NCBI GenBank assembly: GCA_003023535.1
Contig: PXSC01000040.1
Coordinates: 1-15,125 of the forward strand
DNA length: 15,125 bases
DNA from: Halobacteriales archaeon QS_9_70_65
Lineage (GTDB): Archaea; Halobacteriota; Halobacteria; Halobacteriales; Haloarculaceae
Direction: 5' to 3'
The notes under the pieces are model-generated. The model saw only the letters and a program-made list of their open reading frames with translations. It was not told the DNA's origin and searched no databases. This document shows positions 1 through 6,693 of this stretch, piece by piece. Position numbers and translations under genes: made by a program. How positions within the stretch are numbered: the first letter of the stretch is position 1; each line of letters begins with the position of its first letter.

Positions 1-594
1 CGACAGGAGGTCCTTGAACGCGAGGCCGCCGAGAAAGAACAGTCCGAAGGCGTACGCCGCCAGCATGATGAGCAGGGCGTCGGTGGCGACCCGGAGCTGT
101 GACAGCGCGACTAGCGTGGCGATGTACAGCACCGAGTACTTCACCAGCCGGGGGATCACGGTCACCTCGGGGAGCTTGACGCTGCGGAGCCGCTCGCCGA
201 CGACGATCTCGGCCTTGTCGCCGACGAGGACGCCGACGATGACGACGAGCACGGCGACGAACAGCCGGGCGAGGAACTGATTGACCGTAAAGACGAGCGA
301 CTGGGACGGCGCGACGTTGAGCGTCTCGACGACGTATAGCGCCCCGAAGAGGAGGAAAAAGACCCCGCACACCTGCGAGACGAGCCCGACTGTCGAGCTG
401 CCGATGCCCTGTGCGGCCCGCTCGAAGGCCGTCCCCTCGACGGCCTCGTCGACGCCGACCCGGAGCAGCACCCGCCGGACGATCCAGACGGTGCCGCCCC
501 AGACGGCGAGCCCGCCGACGACGAGCGCGACCGCCAGCGTGAGGTTGCCGCCGTCGAGAGCCAGCCCCTCGAACTGCTCGGGGACGGGCTGCAT
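1..594 (-). CDS. Membrane channel-like protein (conserved TM-helix / MscS-related), 3' end beyond window
   Basis: An open frame of 198 codons runs from an ATG at 594 to the window edge, so the C-terminus is missing. The product is strongly hydrophobic, with about five membrane segments: near residues 18-40, 70-90, 103-125, 137-155 and 160-180. Polar stretches between them include GDKAEIVVGERL. This layout fits the conserved-TM-helix proteins related to small mechanosensitive channels. That family call rests on pattern only, because no pore signature falls inside the visible part. The start lies 2 nt after the dacZ stop, so the two genes are almost certainly co-transcribed. The partnership suggests a role in osmotic or turgor control linked to c-di-AMP, which is inference. 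It could instead be an unrelated polytopic membrane protein. Confidence 0.75.
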   Translation of the reverse strand, partial: MQPVPEQFEGLALDGGNLTLAVALVVGGLAVWGGTVWIVRRVLLRVGVDEAVEGTAFERAAQGIGSSTVGLVSQVCGVFFLLFGALYVVETLNVAPSQSLVFTVNQFLARLFVAVLVVIVGVLVGDKAEIVVGERLRSVKLPEVTVIPRLVKYSVLYIATLVALSQLRVATDALLIMLAAYAFGLFFLGGLAFKDLLS

Positions 595-596
595 GC

Positions 597-1406
597 TCAG
601 TACTCCTCCGGGTCGAGCTCGAGGACGATCTCCCCGCCGGAAAACGCCCGGACGAGCCCGTCGGACTCCGACAGCACCACCGCCACCGCGTTCGTGTCCC
701 GCGTGATGGCGCCGGCGGCCATGTGGCGGGCGCCGAGTCCCTTCGGGATGTCGACGCCCTCGGCGGCGGGCTCGAGGTAGCGGTACGAGGAGACGATCTT
801 CCCGGCGTCGCTGATGACGAAGGCACCGTCCAGCCGGGAGAACTCCTTCAACATTACGTCGACGATGGGGTCGCCGACGTGGACGTGGCTCTTCTCGAAT
901 GGGTTGTACGACAGCGGCCGGGAGTTGTTCATCACCTTCCCGGCGTCGCCGACGACGAACAGCGCGCCGACGCGCTTGCCCTTCTGGCCCTTCTTGCCCA
1001 GCTCGATGGCCACCTCGAAGACGTTCCGGATGACCTCCGGATCGGCCCGGCTGTTGACGAACAGCCCGTACACCCCCGAGCGGTCGAAGTCGCCGGCTCG
1101 GACCCGCGTGACGGTGTCGATGTCGTCGGCGAACAGCTCCGCCGCACAGCCGACCTGGTCGCCCTCCTCGAGGTAGCCGTCGTCGAGCCCGCCCTCGACG
1201 CCGAATCGGATGCGCTCCCGGAGGCTTCGGAACTCCAGCGGCAGCTCCACGTACCGCTCGGCGTCGACGGCGTTCTCCGGCGCGACCACGACGACCGGCG
1301 GCTCCGCGTCCGCGAACGAGTCGTGGACCGACGCGCTCGGCGAGAAGAGAAAGACGCTGTCGACGTCGGCGACGATGTCATCCAGCAGCGCTCCGAGTTC
1401 GTCCAT
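597..1406 (-). CDS. dacZ: Diadenylate cyclase DacZ (c-di-AMP synthase)
   Basis: Makes the second messenger cyclic di-AMP from two ATP in the cytoplasm. The protein is about 270 aa. An N-terminal regulatory-looking region of about 120 residues precedes a C-terminal DisA_N (DAC) domain. Counting from the GTG at 1409, the catalytic DGA motif is at residues 194-196. The nucleotide-binding motif reads GARHM at 226-230, a variant of the bacterial GARHR. The start could be GTG at 1409 or ATG at 1406. I chose the ATG because an AT-rich TATA-like box lies 25-31 nt upstream, as expected for a leaderless mRNA, although a short AGGTG also precedes it. A membrane channel-like gene follows after 2 nt. In Haloferax volcanii the homologue is essential and linked to osmoregulation (established knowledge). 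Confidence 0.93.
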   Translation of the reverse strand: MDELGALLDDIVADVDSVFLFSPSASVHDSFADAEPPVVVVAPENAVDAERYVELPLEFRSLRERIRFGVEGGLDDGYLEEGDQVGCAAELFADDIDTVTRVRAGDFDRSGVYGLFVNSRADPEVIRNVFEVAIELGKKGQKGKRVGALFVVGDAGKVMNNSRPLSYNPFEKSHVHVGDPIVDVMLKEFSRLDGAFVISDAGKIVSSYRYLEPAAEGVDIPKGLGARHMAAGAITRDTNAVAVVLSESDGLVRAFSGGEIVLELDPEEY

Positions 1407-1429
1407 CACACCTTTATCACATCAAACAG

Positions 1430-1437
1430 GAAAAAGC
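1430..1437 (-). promoter_or_regulatory. Putative dacZ TATA-like box
   Basis: On the minus strand this reads GCTTTTTC, preceded by purine-rich CCAAAAC that could act as a BRE. It is centred about 27 nt upstream of the ATG at 1406. This spacing would start transcription at or next to the start codon, giving a leaderless message. Predicted from position and composition only. Confidence 0.4.
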
Positions 1438-1541
1438 GTTTTGGGGGGTCCGACGTGCGGCAGACGGGTATCACCGAACGGACAGATCATCCGACTGGCG
1501 CCCGTCGGAGGGTCCATGCCCGCCGGCCGCCTACCGCCGGC

Positions 1542-2084
1542 ATGCGCGTCGCCGTCCTCGGCGCCGGCTACGCCGGCCTGACGGTCGCCGCCTCGAGCGG
1601 CGGCTCCCCAGGAGGCCGACCTGGTCGTCGTCGACGACTCCGGGACCCACCTCGTCCGGCACGAACTCCACCGCGTCGTCCGGCGACCGTCGCCCGGGTC
1701 GGCCCGGCCGTGGTCGGCGGCGACCCCGCGCGGGCGCTGAAGGCGGTCATCGGCGCCGGTCATCTCGGGTCGGTCGGCGCCGTCGAGGCGGCGTCGACCC
1801 TCGTCCGGGAGGAACTCGACTGGCCGGACGCCGACCCGCTCGACCCCGCCGTCGCGGCGGCCGTCGCCGGCGCCGTACCGACGGACGCGGCCGACCCCTC
1901 GACGCTCGGCGCGCTCGGGCGACACGTCCTCGGCCCGACCGTCGAACTGTCGACGGCCGTCCTGGGCGAGGGAGCGGTCGACCTCACCGGGTTGACGCGG
2001 CCGGCCGACCGGGACCATCCCGGAGTCCCGGCGAAGCGGCTGTTCCGGGGGCCGTTCGACCCCGGCGGCGGAGGCGACCGGTGA
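1542..2084 (+). pseudogene. Remnant of NAD(P)/FAD-dependent oxidoreductase (NDH-2-like N-terminus), frameshifted
   Basis: From the ATG at 1542 the first 16 residues (MRVAVLGAGYAGLTVA) form a clear Rossmann dinucleotide-binding start (GxGxxG). The family sequence then jumps to a second frame (RLERRLP, 1589-1609) and to a third (EADLVVVDDSGTHLVRHELH from 1612). Each jump fits a single-base loss in a short C or GC run. The third frame ends at a TGA near 1738. The first frame is open again to the TGA at 2082-2084, with coding-like composition but a sequence I do not recognise, so the catalytic middle of the oxidoreductase is missing. Residual similarity may continue in another frame to about 2170. 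The first two segments are clearly a decayed flavoprotein reductase. The tail may belong to a different gene fused by deletion. Confidence 0.6.
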
Positions 2085-2206
2085 CACCGTAGTCGAGTGG
2101 TTCTCGCGGATCGACGGAGCCCGGGTCGGCCCGAGTCGGCCGGTCGGTTACGGGGACGGAACGGTGAGACGAGTCTCGTCGCCGCCGTCGAGAAGGCGTC
2201 GGAGCG

Positions 2207-2383
2207 TTACCTGGCGTCCTGCAGGGACCGAACGGTGTCGGACATGAGCCATCGGTCCTCCTCGTCGGGGTCCTCGATGCAGAGCGCGTAGAAGCTGTCG
2301 CGTCCCTCGTCGACCGAGATGCGGTAGCCGCTGCTCGTCAGTGACGCGCCGTCGCGACCCACGTCCGGCGTCGATTCGTTCAC
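2207..2383 (-). CDS. Small conserved haloarchaeal-type protein, function unknown
   Basis: A 58-residue acidic protein ending in EEDRWLMSDTVRSLQDAR, with a central YRISVDEGRDSFYALCIEDP segment that looks like two or three beta strands. Size, acidity and a Trp/Met-containing tail resemble the very small single-domain proteins common in haloarchaea. I do not recognise a named family with certainty. The frame is open to an ATG at 2428. I prefer the GTG at 2383 because a TATA-like element lies 22-28 nt upstream and the extra 15 residues (MGNRAGYLAERRTTH) look non-coding. It is divergent from trpB. Confidence 0.6.
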   Translation of the reverse strand: MNESTPDVGRDGASLTSSGYRISVDEGRDSFYALCIEDPDEEDRWLMSDTVRSLQDAR

Positions 2384-2404
2384 GTGCGTGGTTCGGCGTT
2401 CTGC

Positions 2405-2411
2405 AAGATAA
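2405..2411 (-). promoter_or_regulatory. Putative TATA-like box for the small protein gene
   Basis: Reads TTATCTT on the minus strand, 22-28 nt before the GTG at 2383. The spacing fits a leaderless transcript and is the main reason for choosing that start. Confidence 0.4.
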
Positions 2412-2482
2412 CCCGCACGGTTTCCCATGGAACGCGAACCGGTCCCCGGCCGGTCGGTGTCCGATCCCGCCCACCGATATCC

Positions 2483-2488
2483 TTTTTT
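2483..2488 (+). promoter_or_regulatory. trpB: Putative trpB TATA-like box
   Basis: A run of six T (preceded by CGATATCC) lies 23-28 nt upstream of the trpB ATG at 2511. No Shine-Dalgarno sequence stands between it and the start. This supports a leaderless mRNA and the ATG at 2511 over the in-frame ATG at 2427. Confidence 0.45.
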
Positions 2489-2510
2489 GGCTACCGTCGG
2501 ACGAAGCGGT

Positions 2511-3671
<1,161 letters not shown>

Positions 3672-3714
3672 GCCAGACGCCGCCGCGTTCGCCGCCCGCT
3701 CGAGCGCTCGCCGC

Positions 3715-3740
3715 TCCCGGTCCGGCTTCCCGGTCCGGCT
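3715..3740. repeat. Perfect tandem duplication of a 13-mer
   Basis: TCCCGGTCCGGCT occurs twice head to tail (3715-3727 and 3728-3740) in the 98-nt gap between the convergent trpB and acetyltransferase genes. Probably a replication-slippage duplication. No T-rich terminator is visible in the gap. Confidence 0.6.
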
Positions 3741-3769
3741 CGGTCGCGACCCGCGAGTCGCCGACCGTC

Positions 3770-4417
3770 TCAGCCGAGTTCCTTCTCGAAGTGAACGAGT
3801 TCGTAGTCGCCCTCGGTCGACTCGCCGGCGACGGCGTACCCCTCGTCGGCGTAGAACTCGACGGCCGCCGCCTGCCGTCGGGCGGTCGTCGCCAGTACAG
3901 GATCGAACCCCGACCGCCCGGCGGCGGTCTCCAGCGCCCGCAGCAGCCGCCGGCCGTAGCCCCGACGCTGGCACGACGGCGCCACGCGCATCCGGTGGAG
4001 CTCCGCCGCCCCCTCGACCGTCCGCTCGTCGTCGTGGCCGGCCGCCGCCGGCACGAACCCGCCCATCGCGACCAGGGCGCCGTCGCGGACCCGCGGGACC
4101 GCCTCGCCGGCGGCCGCCGCCGGCGTCGTGCCGACGAGGAAGGCTCCGCCGGCCTCGAGGTACGCCGTCTCGACATCCCGCAGGTCGTCGGTGCCGGGGA
4201 CGTCCGCCGGGTCGGTGCCCGCGTCCCGCAGCGCCAGCTCGTGCAACTGCCAGACGGCGTCGGCGTCCCGAACGGGACCGTGTTCAGCCTTCGTCTTCCG
4301 CCGGTGTCGGTGGCGCCGCTCCTCGCAGGGTCGCTCGATGCGCGGGACCGGATTCGAACCGGATGAAGACTCGCTTACGCTCGTCTTCCAGGGTTCGAAT
4401 CGGTCCTGCTCCTTCAC
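3770..4417 (-). CDS. GNAT family N-acetyltransferase (5' end unclear, runs into repeats)
   Basis: A predicted acetyl-CoA-dependent N-acetyltransferase, substrate unknown. Counting from the GTG at 4417, the GNAT fold starts near residue 49 (VRDADAVWQLHELALRDAG). It contains the strand-4 segment HRMRVAPS, the CoA pyrophosphate loop QRRGYGRRL at 150-158, and the late FYADEGY motif at 188-194. It ends in HFEKELG, typical of haloarchaeal members. The start is a problem: no ATG precedes the domain. The only upstream start is the GTG at 4417, inside a palindromic repeat, which would give about 48 non-domain residues. A TTG at 4246 would remove the first beta strand. Either an unusual start is used or the original 5' end was replaced when the repeats arose. 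Confidence 0.7.
   Translation of the reverse strand: MKEQDRFEPWKTSVSESSSGSNPVPRIERPCEERRHRHRRKTKAEHGPVRDADAVWQLHELALRDAGTDPADVPGTDDLRDVETAYLEAGGAFLVGTTPAAAAGEAVPRVRDGALVAMGGFVPAAAGHDDERTVEGAAELHRMRVAPSCQRRGYGRRLLRALETAAGRSGFDPVLATTARRQAAAVEFYADEGYAVAGESTEGDYELVHFEKELG
4339..4406 (-). repeat. Palindromic tRNA-Leu-derived repeat, copy 1
   Basis: The left edge (4339-4360) matches the 3' end of the neighbouring tRNA-Leu, covering T arm, acceptor 3' strand and discriminator, with two changed bases. The 8 bp before it (TCGCTCGA) also match the tRNA flank. The T-arm sequence then recurs inverted: 4345-4360 pairs with 4392-4406 (15 bp, one bulge). An inner stem GAAGAC/GTCTTC (4365-4370 with 4383-4388) closes a 12-nt loop. 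A further 7-bp hairpin lies at 4421-4445. Confidence 0.8.
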
Positions 4418-4454
4418 TCCAGCCGACTCGCTGCGCTCGTCGGCTTCCGTTCAG

Positions 4455-4533
4455 TGCGCGGGGTCGGATTCGAACCGGAGCAAGACGGTCGCTCATTCCG
4501 TTCGCGCCGCGTCTTGCAGGGTTCGAATCCGAC
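4455..4533 (-). repeat. Palindromic tRNA-Leu-derived repeat, copy 2
   Basis: Positions 4455-4477 are identical over 23 nt to the 3' end of the tRNA-Leu gene (4573-4595). The T-arm sequence recurs inverted with a perfect 14-bp stem (4463-4476 with 4520-4533). An inner 8-bp stem (4480-4487 with 4510-4517) lies inside it. Copies 1 and 2 and the real tRNA begin 116 and 118 nt apart, so the three form a tandem series. The DNA between copy 2 and the tRNA (4534-4572) is a CTCGCTCG-type low-complexity stretch. Confidence 0.85.
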
Positions 4534-4572
4534 GCCTGCTCTCTCGCTCGTTCGTTACGCTCACTCGCTCGA

Positions 4573-4657
4573 TGCGCGGGGTCGGATTCGAACCGACGGA
4601 CCCCTACGGGACAGCGTCCTAAGCGCTGCGCCGTTGGCCTGGCTTGGCTACCCGCGC
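4573..4657 (-). tRNA. tRNA-Leu (anticodon UAG)
   Basis: The minus strand folds as a complete class II tRNA of 85 nt with no intron. The acceptor stem is GCGCGGG/CCCGCGC with discriminator A, and the D stem is GCC/GGC. The anticodon arm CAGCG-CTTAGGA-CGCTG has anticodon TAG. A long variable arm with a CCC/GGG stem follows, then the T arm GTCGG-TTCGAAT-CCGAC. The long variable arm and anticodon assign it to leucine, reading CUA (CUN box). The terminal CCA is not encoded. Its 3' end is duplicated in the two palindromic repeats immediately downstream. Confidence 0.97.
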
Positions 4658-4682
4658 GCGGCCGTCCGTACCGCCGTCGCGG

Positions 4683-4689
4683 AAAAGTA
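4683..4689 (-). promoter_or_regulatory. Putative tRNA-Leu TATA-like box
   Basis: Reads TACTTTT on the minus strand, 26-32 nt upstream of the mature tRNA 5' end. It lies just before the MOSC gene stop, so the tRNA probably has its own promoter in the 39-nt gap. Confidence 0.4.
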
Positions 4690-4696
4690 CCTGTCG

Positions 4697-5206
4697 TTAC
4701 CGCCCGGCACGGTCCCGGATGCGCTCGACGAGGCCCTCGAAGTCGGCCGTCGGCTCGACGTCACCGATCTCGTCGCCGACCCGCAGTCCGCCGGGGTCGA
4801 CCACCCGGGCGCAGATGCCGCCGCGGCCGTCGCCGAGGGCGTCGGCGACGCTCGCCTCGCCGGCGACGTTCTCGACGTGCCGACACGGCGGTCGCGGGCG
4901 GGTGCCCTCGAACGTCGCCGCCCCGAGCCGGAACCGACACTCCAGCAGGTCGTGGACGTCGCCGCCGCGGACGACCAGGTTGCGCCGGTGGCGGCCGTCC
5001 GTGAGGTCGATGCCCGTCGTCTCGCGTATCTCCGCCAGCGCCTCGGCCTGCACGAACGTCACCTCGCAGACGTCGAACGGCGAGTAGTAGCCCCGCCCGG
5101 TGCAGTAGCGGTCGCCGGCCAGCCCGCCCTCGACGGCCTCGACGGTCTCCCGCGGCTCCATCGGCTCGCTTTCGGCCTCGGCGACGAGGATCTTCTCGAG
5201 ACGCAT
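4697..5206 (-). CDS. MOSC domain-containing protein
   Basis: A 169-aa single-domain MOSC protein. The family is related to the C-terminal domain of molybdenum cofactor sulfurase and is thought to carry sulfur to metal or sulfur centres on a conserved cysteine; the partner here is unknown. Visible motifs are GGLAGDRY at residues 27-34, RRNLVV at 74-79, and the hallmark PRPPCRHVE with C108. I chose the ATG at 5206 because MRLEKILVAEAES is the normal family N-terminus; the frame is open further but not family-like. It is transcribed away from the TFB-like gene, with about 70 nt between the starts. Confidence 0.9.
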   Translation of the reverse strand: MRLEKILVAEAESEPMEPRETVEAVEGGLAGDRYCTGRGYYSPFDVCEVTFVQAEALAEIRETTGIDLTDGRHRRNLVVRGGDVHDLLECRFRLGAATFEGTRPRPPCRHVENVAGEASVADALGDGRGGICARVVDPGGLRVGDEIGDVEPTADFEGLVERIRDRAGR

Positions 5207-5246
5207 ACCGGCTCTCGGGGCGCGAGGCACAAGGCTCCGCCGACGA

Positions 5247-5252
5247 TTTAAG
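5247..5252. promoter_or_regulatory. TATA-like element, possibly shared by divergent MOSC and TFB-like genes
   Basis: TTTAAG (within ATTTAAGTT) lies 25-30 nt upstream of the GTG at 5277, ideal for a leaderless TFB-like mRNA. The same AT-rich, near-symmetric stretch reads ACTTAAAT on the minus strand, about 41 nt before the MOSC ATG, leaving a leader of about 15 nt. It is the only AT-rich element in the gap. Confidence 0.45.
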
Positions 5253-5276
5253 TTCGCGCATACCCGACACGCAGGT

Positions 5277-5585
5277 GTGTACCGCGCTCGCGACCGGGTC
5301 GAAAACGAGGAGTGGGTGGCCGCCATCGACGACGCGGCCGAGCGACTCGAACTCGGCAGCGAGGCGAAGTCGCGGGCGGTCGACCTGTTCCTGTCGACGG
5401 TGCCGGCCGAGCGCCGCTCGAAGCGGGCGGCCGTCGCGGCGAGTCTCTACGCCGGCGCACTCATCGCCGGCGACCGCCGCTCGCAGTCGGCCGTCGCCGA
5501 CGCCGTCGGTGTCGCCCGCCTGACCGTCCAGCAGCGCTGGAAGGAACTGCTGCGGGAGGCGGGGCTCGAGCCGCCGACGTGGTGA
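5277..5585 (+). CDS. Small TFB-like (transcription initiation factor IIB family) cyclin-fold protein
   Basis: A 102-aa protein resembling one cyclin repeat of archaeal TFB. It has an all-helical body (residues 10-60, with AKSRAVDLFLSTVPAERRSKRAAVAASLYAG-type helices). A C-terminal helix-turn-helix follows around 69-93 (SQSAVADAVGVARLTVQQRW). It lacks the zinc ribbon and second repeat of true TFB (about 300 aa), so it is unlikely to replace TFB. It may act as a transcription regulator or DNA-binding accessory. The GTG start is supported by a TATA-like element 25-30 nt upstream. It ends next to the convergent coaD stop. The family call is from fold-level resemblance. Confidence 0.75.
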   Translation: MYRARDRVENEEWVAAIDDAAERLELGSEAKSRAVDLFLSTVPAERRSKRAAVAASLYAGALIAGDRRSQSAVADAVGVARLTVQQRWKELLREAGLEPPTW

Positions 5586-6083
5586 TCAGTCGGCGTCGCG
5601 GTCGGCCGACCGGCCCTCCCGCTCGGGCGTCAGGTTGCCGTGTTCGTCGATCTCGCCGGCGACGACCCGCGTCGAGGAGATGACGTCGCCGTCCTCGGCG
5701 CGGACGTGGTCGACGACCTCGATGTCGAGCGGCTCCAGCCCCTCCCGCCGGCGCTTCTCGTTGACCCGCTCGGCGCCCGCGGCGGTCTCCGGCGAGGCGA
5801 CGAGCACGTCGAAGCCGGGTTCGTCGGCGACGCCGGTCGGCTCCTCGAGCCGTCGGATCTCGAACTCGCGGCCGCGGTCGGCCGCCAGCGCCGCGAGGTC
5901 GCGCTCGAGGTCGGCCCGTCGCTCGTCGAACGGGCGGACGTAGCGGTCCTCGGTGCGGGTTCTCGGCGCGAGGTCGTCGCTCGTCAGCCCGACGGTCAGG
6001 TCGCCGAGCTCGAAGGCGCGCTCGAACAGCGCCCGGTGGCCGTCGTGGACCGGGTCGAACGTCCCGCCCAGTACGACGTTCAT
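5586..6083 (-). CDS. coaD: Phosphopantetheine adenylyltransferase (archaeal CoaD type)
   Basis: Transfers AMP from ATP to 4'-phosphopantetheine, giving dephospho-CoA, the penultimate step of CoA synthesis. The 165-aa protein belongs to the nucleotidyltransferase superfamily. It has GGTFDPVHDGH at residues 6-16 (HxGH-type, H13 and H16) and ISSTRV at 135-140, the second ATP-binding motif. The C-terminus is highly charged. The ATG at 6083 gives the typical MNVVLGGTFDP start. A weak CTAAC element lies about 26 nt upstream. It sits 53 nt downstream of the regulator gene on the same strand and could be co-transcribed with it. Confidence 0.93.
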   Translation of the reverse strand: MNVVLGGTFDPVHDGHRALFERAFELGDLTVGLTSDDLAPRTRTEDRYVRPFDERRADLERDLAALAADRGREFEIRRLEEPTGVADEPGFDVLVASPETAAGAERVNEKRRREGLEPLDIEVVDHVRAEDGDVISSTRVVAGEIDEHGNLTPEREGRSADRDAD

Positions 6084-6136
6084 GCAGGCCGGGAGGGCTG
6101 GCCCGGGGTTAGTTCCTGTGATGCCGCGACTCGCGG

Positions 6137-6646
6137 TCAGTCGTCGTCGCCTTCGACGGGGTCGGAGTCGTCGACGGTGATGCGGACCGGCTCTTGGCCG
6201 TCGGCCGGCCGGACGCCGAGGTGCGAATCGAGGTTGAACACCGTGTTCAGCTCGTCCTGTACATCGCCGACAATGGAGCCGACCAGTTCGCTCGGCGCCA
6301 TCGCGGTGTACTCGTAGGGGTTGTTGCCGGCGCCGCTCGCCTCCCGTTTGCAGCGCTGGACCTTCTCCTCGGCGTGCAGCTCCGCCAGCGCCTCCCGGAC
6401 GGTGCTGGGGTAGAGGCCGGTCCCCTCGGCGATCTCCTCGCTCGTGCTGCCCGGACGCTGTCGCAGGTGGACGTAGATGCGAGCCCTTGTTTCGGTATCC
6501 AGCACCCACGACAGCAGGTCCACGATCCCCTCGTCGAAGCCGGTCGTCGCCCGCTCGGCCTCCCCGTGGGGTCCGTCCCGTAGGCTTCCCTTCTCCGAGT
6601 CGGCGGGCTCCAACGTCCCGTCGTCCGGCGCGTCGTCGGTCGACAT
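6137..6646 (-). CDS. Winged helix-turn-helix transcriptional regulator
   Basis: A 169-aa protein with an acidic, probably disordered N-terminus (1-36), then a winged helix around residues 40-115. The recognition segment is STSEEIAEGTGLYPSTVREALAEL, followed by KVQRCKREASGAGNNPYEY as the wing. The C-terminal part (118-169) may be a small dimerisation region and ends very acidic. It resembles haloarchaeal MarR/ArsR-like regulators, but the ligand and targets are unknown. The ATG at 6646 is chosen because upstream codons belong to the repeat region. A perfect GTACCGGTAC palindrome lies 27-36 nt upstream, next to a TTATG element, which suggests autoregulation. coaD lies downstream. Confidence 0.85.
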   Translation of the reverse strand: MSTDDAPDDGTLEPADSEKGSLRDGPHGEAERATTGFDEGIVDLLSWVLDTETRARIYVHLRQRPGSTSEEIAEGTGLYPSTVREALAELHAEEKVQRCKREASGAGNNPYEYTAMAPSELVGSIVGDVQDELNTVFNLDSHLGVRPADGQEPVRITVDDSDPVEGDDD

Positions 6647-6672
6647 GGGTGAAATCCAGCCTGACACAAGGA

Positions 6673-6682
6673 GTACCGGTAC
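6673..6682. promoter_or_regulatory. Palindromic operator candidate GTACCGGTAC upstream of the wHTH regulator
   Basis: A perfect 10-bp palindrome directly beside a TTATGT element (minus strand, about 35-40 nt before the ATG at 6646). Its position at the promoter of a winged-helix gene is typical of an autoregulatory operator. Predicted only. Confidence 0.35.
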
Positions 6683-6693
6683 ATAAGCGAGTT

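Noticed and set aside
723..2084. Long plus-strand open frame of 453 codons over dacZ
   Set aside because: Its first half is antisense to dacZ, a clear enzyme gene. It is open only because of the GC-rich codon bias. Only the part after 1542 overlaps decayed coding sequence.
4339..4657. CRISPR array
   Set aside because: There are only three related units, each a tRNA 3' end with long, self-complementary intervals; there are no uniform spacers and no cas genes.
4339..4657. Intact integrated element bounded by att sites
   Set aside because: The tRNA 3'-end copies are only about 117 nt apart and enclose no integrase or cargo. At most they are scars.
4128..5251. Plus-strand frames with GFEP-type peptides around 4343, 4454 and 4574
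   Set aside because: These are translations of the antisense of the tRNA-Leu T arm and its repeat copies, then antisense of the MOSC gene. They are not proteins.
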